Source: Globobulimina sp.
Lineage: Eukaryota; Foraminifera; Rotaliida
Assembly (NCBI GenBank): GCA_003354225.1
Contig: PIVH01000150.1
Span: forward strand, 1-7,491
Direction of reading: 5' to 3'
Length of the DNA stretch: 7,491 nt
The translations under genes and the position numbers were made by a program. This document shows, in pieces, positions 1 through 5,287 of the stretch. Within the stretch, counting starts at the first letter, position 1; each line of letters opens with the position of its first letter. The notes beneath the pieces were generated by a model, which did not search any database, had not been told where the DNA came from, and worked only from the letters and a program-made list of their open reading frames with translations.

Positions 1-22
1 TAAATTAAATAATAAATTTGAA
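1..22 (+). other. AT-rich leader, ORF1 frame still open
   Basis: These bases are nearly all A/T. Read in the ORF1 frame from base 2 they contain no stop codon (AAA TTA AAT AAT AAA TTT GAA), so the true ORF1 start could be further left. No promoter element can be recognised in so short a stretch. Confidence 0.5.
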
Positions 23-3000
23 ATGATATATCTGGAGCGTCAAATTAATAAATCTGAAGTGCTGCCTTTTAGACAAGACCAAATGTTACACAAACCAGAA
101 AACGTAAAAACCTACAGTAATATTAGAGGAGTAAATACGGTAGAAATCAATACTTTGGTCCGTGTATACCTTCAAAAATTAAAAGGCAAAATAGAAAGTT
201 CTGGAAAGAAAGGAGAATTTTGGGCTGACGACGGACACAAACAGCACGAAAAAAGGAAAAATCCACAAAAATTGCAAAGAAAACAGGAATCAAAAGAGCG
301 AATAGGAAGAAGCGAAGCAGTAAGTATATTAATTTTTTTAAATTCCAAATTTATATGTTGTCAAAATCATCAATATATGCGTGTATGTAAGATGAGTAAA
401 TCTGAGACGAAAAATAAATTAGGCAATAATAGAAATGATAGATATTCAAGTAGATCAAGTAGTAGAAAAGGATATTCGTCCGTACGAAAAACGACGGTAA
501 AAACTAAGTCAAAATTAATATTAAAATTTGAAAATGCCGAAAAAGTCAAGACGGAAAACGGTACTCTATCCGTTTCCAGTCAAGACTCAAAAGCTAACAT
601 AGGTTATATAAAAACGATGAGAAAATCATTAAAAAGGCAACGATATGCAGATAATAAAACTATTAAAAATGTAGTAGAAAATTTATTAGACAACGTTGAG
701 GATAAGTTAAATTCTTCCGAAGGAGATGTAGGGAATAACGTAGAACTTATAGAAGAAATAATAAATATAACTCCAATAGGAGCGCGTCCGTATCAAAGTA
801 CACCGAATACAATCTCAAGTATATTAATAGGTAGTCGTACAGTAGATCATAATTCGTTAGGTATTAGAGACCTTATACCGAATACGGTATGGACACCGTA
901 TATAGTAGATTATAATGCAGATAAATCAAATCAGAATATAAACTGTACGCCGAATACGGTAAGTACATCGAATATGGTAGATTATAATGTAGATACATTA
1001 AATCAGAATATAAATGTTACGACGAATATGATAGACAATATAAACCGTACGTCAAAAATAGTATGTACACCGAATAAGGTACGTACGCTGAATACGGTAG
1101 ATGATAATAATCTAAGTCAAATTGACGTGACGGTAGATAATATGTCATATGTATTAAATAATATTAGTGATACATCACATATATATGACGATATATTAGA
1201 ATTGCCATGCACACCAGATAATACTATTATACAGATTGAAGCAGATACACCAAGAAAAGGACCACAGAGACAAATAAGAATGTATCATTTAGTAATTAAT
1301 AAATTAGCGGCAATAGAAATTGAATTGAAGTTGAAGCCAGAAACAGAAATAGACAAAGTTACAGATCAAATCATTAGAGACACACTAATAGAAATAGATG
1401 CAATATATAGAAATGTAGAATTATTTGATATAGAAAATAGTATAATACTGTGTAAACAAATAAATAATAAACTAAATAAGTTAGACGACATAATATACGG
1501 TATATTAGAGAAAATAGGAGTTAAAACTAAAAATCATATATGTGATGAATTAGGTAACATGAATCTTTCATTTTGTGAACTTAAAAATTTAAATATTTCA
1601 GGTATGGATAAGGAGAAAGATCCAAATTTGGAGACAACAACATCAAGCGGTACGGCAGCTGTCGGAGACCCAGAACTTACTGAGGCGACCAATAGCATGT
1701 CGACCGCGGCAATTACTACAGAATCACAGAAAAATGTAGATAAAAATGTAGAAAATTTAACCACAGACAATACTACAGAATCAGAAATGACAGATGAAAC
1801 GGCGACAGAAGACACAAATAATTTTGATAAATCTGCGTCAATTAGAGCTATACCAGAAAATCCACATATGTACCCAGACTTTCTGGAGAGATACGTATAT
1901 CCAACGAGCTTAACAGAATTCTTAGATGATATAAATACAGGTAAAGATTATATTTATGAAACTGATGAGGGAAAGAAATATAGAATGAAAAATAACACCC
2001 CTCCTATAGATATATTAGATATGTCAGTTAAAGATAAAGAATTGAATGATCTTAGAGCCCACTTTATAACCCAAGTAGCTTGGCTAATGGGATATGAAAG
2101 TGAAGAAGGTAGAATTCATATCAATAATAATACTGCAATCATAAGGAAAATTAGAACTTTTATTGATGAATGCTGTGAGAAATCTACATTACCAGTACAG
2201 GGGACTCACATGGCAGCCATCTTAAAAACAATAGAAGACCATCAAATATTATCCATGAGCAAATCTATGGACACAGACGAAACTTTGTTGAAAACTATCA
2301 AAGAATTAACACAAATGATATTAAGAAATAATGAATCAGTTTTTACAATAAATAAAGCAATTAGAACTACGATATCAAATCAGAAAAAAGTTGAAAATAA
2401 TATTAAGGCTGTGTCAACTTCAGTAAGTGTAGAACATAGTGAACAGAAAAAGAAAAACGACGTATTTACGTTAAATTTCACAAAAATGTCTAAACAACTT
2501 GAACAATTAAATTTAGACAATATCAAATACAAGAAAGAAAATGTGGAATTAAAAGCGGAAGTAGAAAAAAATAAATCGGAATTGGGTAAGATAAAGGTGC
2601 TGATCGGTCAGTTAAGCGGAACCTCCATCCAGCAACAACGACCTGTATCTGCACCAACAACACCCTCGGTACATACAAAGAATATTGAAGATTTAAAAAT
2701 TGAAATAGAAAAAAATAGAACTGAAATGGGTAATATAAGGATGATGATCGGTCAGTTAAGTGGAGTCCAACAACAACGACCTGAACCCACACCTATAATA
2801 CCTCCTGTTGAAGAAATGCCACAATTAAGAGACAAAAAAGATATTTTAATTGGAGGATGTAAAGGATGTCCTTTCAACTTCGATTATTTAACAGAAATTA
2901 GAATTGTAACTAAAATGACAGAAGATGCTAAAGATGAATTTGTATCATATCATAGCTTTAACCACTATATTATGATGCAAATGGCTATTGCTTGTTTAGA

Positions 3001-5287
3001 CAAACAATTAATTAGACGATTAGCAGTTATAAAAAATAAATTATATTTCGAATATATACTGCAAAGATGTCCTATAGAAAAATATCAAGAAAATAAAGAC
3101 CAATTTACAGCCCAATGGATAGCTGAACATTATAAACAATTCATATTATGTATAATGAGGAGAAATTTAGCCATGAGTGCTTTATGTGGTAAAATTGGCG
3201 CTGAAGAACTAACCCCAAAATTTTTAATCTCTGATAAAAATTTGGGTATTGGTTATGACGCTAATACAGAAAATATATATTTAAATCAATTAGAAATAAA
3301 TTCAGCTGGCTCAAATTTACTAGGCAAAATTGTACATGATTTATGTGCAGATTCAAAAGATAATTATTTAAAATTAGACAAAAATAATAAAGATCAAACA
3401 GATATAGAATTTAAGCAATATTGTGAATATTGGAGTATTATGGATACTAAAGATAATGAAATAATAAGTAATGCTAGATTAGCAGCAATCAGAAATAATA
3501 TATGGATTAAAAGCGTTACGTTAGTAGGCGATTACGACAATATAAGAAAAGAAAGATTATCGTTCGCAGATAAACAATTTGAACCAAATATGAAATTAAT
3601 AGAAGCTCCTTGGATAACAAAAATATCAAGATCGGAATTGAAAGAAGTCCAAAAAGGGGTTAGAAAGAAATATAGAGAAAATTCAAATGAATATAAAAAA
3701 GAATTAGAAATACAATTGCAACTGTTACGAAAAGAAAAAATCGAACATGATGCAATTAAATTATCAGAATCAGATACAAGTAGTACGGATTTATTTAATC
3801 CAATGTCAGTAATATTAGGTAAAAGTTCTGCAACAGATTTAGATCCTGATATAGAAATATTAGATAAAGTAGATGATGATAATTCAGGACAAAATTTAGA
3901 TTTAGATAGAAATGTTCTAAGTGCAGCTTCATCTGCAAGTTATGATGGAGAGGATGTATTTAGAAAACCAGAGCCATGGGAATTTCAGAGAAAATCACGA
4001 GGTCTAAGAAGAGGTGGGAGATATCCTAGAGGAAACGATAGGATCTCGCCTCCTTTTCGACCACCTCCACAAGATCAAGATGATAGAAGATCAACATCAC
4101 GAGATAGATATGATTCAGAAAAACCTGCTTATTCCTTTGTAAATAGAGGTGGACATCAAGTACAATGGTCTGCAGCAAAAATTTTTGGTTTATCCAAACG
4201 AAAGACATATGGATCACAAGATAGTATAACCTCAGATGAACATAAATTTCAGAAAATTATGAGTGCAACAGAAAAATTAGATATAGCTAAAGGCAGATGC
4301 AGAAAAATTCCATATAAAAGAGAGTTCAATGAAGACTTTCAATATCATAACAAAACATTCTTAGATATAACAGCATTTTATATAGATAAAGATGTACACG
4401 GTGATAAATGCAAAAATATAGACGGAGCAGATATAAAAGGGATACCTATAATCCCTTTACCATTAGAAATTATGGCAGATAGAAAAGGTATTAATAAATT
4501 TGGACCTAGATATGATACAAGAATAACATATAAAATGCCAGGTAATTTGCAATTATCAATAATAGGAGATTCAACAACATATGGATTAGAATATGTTCTA
4601 GATCTTACAGCAAAAGAATCTGAAGTAAAACCCAATGTACATTATTTAGGCATGAAATCATCAGGAAGTGCCTTATTAAGTTGTAGAGTCAGACAAATGG
4701 CACCCGTTATCCCTGCATTAACAATGGGAGACGAGGATGTCATTGTGATAAAAGGCATATTAGATTTAGCAGATATTGTACATACATATTATGGTGCAGG
4801 TAAAGTCCAAGATTCTTGGAAACCTTTTGTAGATGAAATGGCAGCAGATATATCTAGAATTACACACAATATACATGGTATACATAACAATGTATTAATG
4901 CTGATTAATTTTACAACACCAATATTATCAAATAAAAATTATATGACAGATAATAATGATCCTGGATTTTTGATATTAATCCAGGAAATAGAAAATTATT
5001 TAGCAGATAGAGTAAATGAATTATCAAGACAATTTAAAATTCCAGTTAGATATATTATGCTTGCTTCAGCAATTATAGAACAAACCTATAAATTAAAAAA
5101 AGAAGCTGAAAAGGAAGCACAAGAACTAATTTCAATAGAAGATTCCTTAGGTAAATTTGTATCAGGTATTAAATTGACAAGAAATGGAAACAAGATTTTG
5201 GCCAATGAAATATTTAGAGAAATGGTCACTGGTTGGACCTCTTTTGTTGATGCGAAGATTTTATCCGGAAAGAAGTCGGAAAACTAG
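23..5287 (+). CDS. LINE ORF1: very large gag-like protein with coiled coil, RGG patch and SGNH-fold C-terminus
   Basis: This 1754-residue frame is the ORF1 (RNA-binding, gag-like) protein of the element. Residues 75-105 are Lys/Arg/Gln-rich. Residues 261-373 carry a degenerate 24-residue repeat, and 528-606 are Ser/Thr-rich and acidic. Residues 745-929 form a probable coiled coil with a duplicated block. Residues 930-1313 are unassigned, 1314-1382 are Arg/Gly-rich, and about 1505-1740 are an SGNH-hydrolase fold with GDS at 1515-1517. ORF1 proteins normally multimerise, bind element RNA and act as chaperones; those roles are inferred here. No CCHC zinc knuckle or recognisable RRM is present. 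The length is several times that usual for esterase-bearing LINE ORF1s. The start is uncertain: ATG 23 is the first in the window, but the frame has no stop before it. ATG 392 (A at -3) and ATG 1604 (G at -3 and +4) are good alternatives. The stop is TAG at 5285-5287, and the 3' end overlaps ORF2. Confidence 0.85.
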   Translation: MIYLERQINKSEVLPFRQDQMLHKPENVKTYSNIRGVNTVEINTLVRVYLQKLKGKIESSGKKGEFWADDGHKQHEKRKNPQKLQRKQESKERIGRSEAVSILIFLNSKFICCQNHQYMRVCKMSKSETKNKLGNNRNDRYSSRSSSRKGYSSVRKTTVKTKSKLILKFENAEKVKTENGTLSVSSQDSKANIGYIKTMRKSLKRQRYADNKTIKNVVENLLDNVEDKLNSSEGDVGNNVELIEEIINITPIGARPYQSTPNTISSILIGSRTVDHNSLGIRDLIPNTVWTPYIVDYNADKSNQNINCTPNTVSTSNMVDYNVDTLNQNINVTTNMIDNINRTSKIVCTPNKVRTLNTVDDNNLSQIDVTVDNMSYVLNNISDTSHIYDDILELPCTPDNTIIQIEADTPRKGPQRQIRMYHLVINKLAAIEIELKLKPETEIDKVTDQIIRDTLIEIDAIYRNVELFDIENSIILCKQINNKLNKLDDIIYGILEKIGVKTKNHICDELGNMNLSFCELKNLNISGMDKEKDPNLETTTSSGTAAVGDPELTEATNSMSTAAITTESQKNVDKNVENLTTDNTTESEMTDETATEDTNNFDKSASIRAIPENPHMYPDFLERYVYPTSLTEFLDDINTGKDYIYETDEGKKYRMKNNTPPIDILDMSVKDKELNDLRAHFITQVAWLMGYESEEGRIHINNNTAIIRKIRTFIDECCEKSTLPVQGTHMAAILKTIEDHQILSMSKSMDTDETLLKTIKELTQMILRNNESVFTINKAIRTTISNQKKVENNIKAVSTSVSVEHSEQKKKNDVFTLNFTKMSKQLEQLNLDNIKYKKENVELKAEVEKNKSELGKIKVLIGQLSGTSIQQQRPVSAPTTPSVHTKNIEDLKIEIEKNRTEMGNIRMMIGQLSGVQQQRPEPTPIIPPVEEMPQLRDKKDILIGGCKGCPFNFDYLTEIRIVTKMTEDAKDEFVSYHSFNHYIMMQMAIACLDKQLIRRLAVIKNKLYFEYILQRCPIEKYQENKDQFTAQWIAEHYKQFILCIMRRNLAMSALCGKIGAEELTPKFLISDKNLGIGYDANTENIYLNQLEINSAGSNLLGKIVHDLCADSKDNYLKLDKNNKDQTDIEFKQYCEYWSIMDTKDNEIISNARLAAIRNNIWIKSVTLVGDYDNIRKERLSFADKQFEPNMKLIEAPWITKISRSELKEVQKGVRKKYRENSNEYKKELEIQLQLLRKEKIEHDAIKLSESDTSSTDLFNPMSVILGKSSATDLDPDIEILDKVDDDNSGQNLDLDRNVLSAASSASYDGEDVFRKPEPWEFQRKSRGLRRGGRYPRGNDRISPPFRPPPQDQDDRRSTSRDRYDSEKPAYSFVNRGGHQVQWSAAKIFGLSKRKTYGSQDSITSDEHKFQKIMSATEKLDIAKGRCRKIPYKREFNEDFQYHNKTFLDITAFYIDKDVHGDKCKNIDGADIKGIPIIPLPLEIMADRKGINKFGPRYDTRITYKMPGNLQLSIIGDSTTYGLEYVLDLTAKESEVKPNVHYLGMKSSGSALLSCRVRQMAPVIPALTMGDEDVIVIKGILDLADIVHTYYGAGKVQDSWKPFVDEMAADISRITHNIHGIHNNVLMLINFTTPILSNKNYMTDNNDPGFLILIQEIENYLADRVNELSRQFKIPVRYIMLASAIIEQTYKLKKEAEKEAQELISIEDSLGKFVSGIKLTRNGNKILANEIFREMVTGWTSFVDAKILSGKKSEN
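320..391 (+). other. Possible 72-nt intron near the ORF1 5' end
   Basis: The segment begins GTAAGTATATT, a full match to the eukaryotic donor core GTAAGT, and ends TGTATGTAAG, an acceptable acceptor. It is very AT-rich with a T7 run. Its length is a multiple of three and it falls between codons, so removal would keep the ORF1 frame and place ATG 392 directly after the junction. If translated, it encodes a hydrophobic, Cys-containing stretch (residues 100-123) unlike the charged protein on either side. Against it, the polypyrimidine tract is not next to the acceptor, and retrotransposed copies normally lose introns. It could equally be coding sequence or former 5' UTR upstream of a start at 392. 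Confidence 0.3.
803..1141 (+). repeat. Degenerate 72-nt (24-residue) tandem repeat inside ORF1
   Basis: The motif CCGAATACGGTA or a variant recurs at 803, 878, 950, 1022 and 1070. The two best units (878-949 and 950-1021) are exactly 72 nt and encode PNTVxTxxxVDYNxDxxNQNIN-type units. The first copy has one extra codon (75 nt), the copy at 1022 is shortened to 48 nt, and the last is diverged. All length changes are multiples of three, so the ORF1 frame is preserved. The encoded segment is Asn/Thr/Asp-rich and probably unstructured. No function is recognised. Confidence 0.8.
1604..1840 (+). other. Ser/Thr-rich acidic region of ORF1 with a strong-context internal ATG
   Basis: Residues 528-606 begin MDKEKDPNLE and continue as a Thr/Ser/Glu-rich low-complexity segment, the sort of sequence often seen at a protein N-terminus or as a disordered linker. 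ATG 1604 has G at -3 and G at +4, a good initiation context. The bases just before it (1589-1601, ending TATTTCAG) resemble a splice acceptor. ORF1 as translated might therefore begin here, giving about 1227 residues, but nothing in the window proves it. Confidence 0.4.
2255..2809 (+). other. Probable coiled coil of ORF1
   Basis: Residues 745-929 are rich in Leu, Ile, Lys, Glu, Asn and Gln with few Pro or Gly until the end of each repeated block. Leu/Ile/Val recur at heptad-like spacing, for example in KQLEQLNLDNIKYKKENVEL. LINE ORF1 proteins commonly multimerise through such a coiled coil, and that role is inferred here. A coiled-coil predictor would give the exact limits. Confidence 0.65.
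2549..2809 (+). repeat. Two direct copies of a 48-codon block in the ORF1 coiled coil
   Basis: The copies start at 2549 and 2693, 144 nt apart. Each encodes LKxEhEKNxxEhGxIxhhIGQLSG followed by QQQRP and a Pro/Thr-rich tail ending PSV or PPV. The second copy is three residues shorter after the LSG (GTSIQQQRP against GVQQQRP). Identity is visible at DNA level around GATCGGTCAGTTAAG and CAACAACGACCTG. It appears to be an in-frame tandem duplication that lengthened the coiled coil. Confidence 0.88.
2810..3961 (+). other. Unassigned central region of ORF1
   Basis: Residues 930-1313 include a compact-looking part with GGCKGCPFNF near the start (2852 onward) and alternating hydrophobic and aromatic residues, then a highly charged helical part (about 3640-3770). 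The end is an acidic Ser/Asp-rich stretch (3770-3960). It does not match any LINE ORF1 domain I recognise: there is no zinc knuckle spacing, no RNP motifs and no PHD finger. Structure prediction would be the decisive test. Confidence 0.5.
3962..4168 (+). other. Arg/Gly-rich (RGG-like) basic patch of ORF1
   Basis: Residues 1314-1382 contain SRGLRRGGRYPRGNDR, a run of prolines (PPFRPPP), an RS/RD-rich piece (DDRRSTSRDRYDSE) and a further RGG. It directly follows an acidic Asp/Ser-rich segment. RGG and RS-like sequences typically bind RNA and are methylated or phosphorylated. In the absence of a zinc knuckle or RRM, this is the best candidate for the RNA-binding surface of ORF1, although that is inference. 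Confidence 0.6.
4535..5240 (+). other. SGNH-hydrolase (GDSL esterase-like) domain of ORF1, active site degenerate
   Basis: Block I is LSIIGDSTTYG, with the nucleophile Ser at 4571-4573 (residue 1517). Block II is SSGSALL, with Gly at 4664 (residue 1548). The block III equivalent is VIVIKGILDLAD, with Gly at 4754 and Leu where Asn is expected (4760). The block V equivalent is SGIKLTRNGNKILANEI at 5162-5212, where the usual DxxH is SxxK (Ser 5162, Lys 5171). The order and spacing fit the SGNH fold. Esterase-fold ORF1 domains are known from CR1/L2-type LINEs, including zebrafish ZfL2-1. Loss of the Asn, Asp and His suggests a binding rather than catalytic role. Confidence 0.75.
5251..5287 (+). 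other. ORF1/ORF2 overlap in the -1 frame
   Basis: ORF2 is open from 5251, after TGA 5248-5250. ORF1 ends at TAG 5285-5287, leaving 37 nt in which a -1 slip could join them. No canonical X XXY YYZ heptamer in the ORF1 frame is present. Only A-site halves occur: T TTA at 5260-5263, A AAG at 5269-5272 and A AAC at 5281-5284. There is no TAATG or ATGA stop-start at the ORF1 stop. Confidence 0.7.

Noticed and set aside
959-967. GTAAGTACA as a splice donor
   Set aside because: It is part of the 72-nt tandem repeat (CGGTAAGTA against CGGTATGGA in the previous unit), so the match is explained by the repeat.
2852-2872. GGCKGC in ORF1 as a zinc knuckle
   Set aside because: Only two closely spaced cysteines occur, without the His and Cys spacing of a CCHC knuckle or PHD finger.
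5251-5287. A canonical -1 slippery heptamer
   Set aside because: Each codon step in the ORF1 frame was checked. TTTA, AAAG and AAAC give only the A-site half; the X XXY part fails in every case, so no slippery site is annotated.
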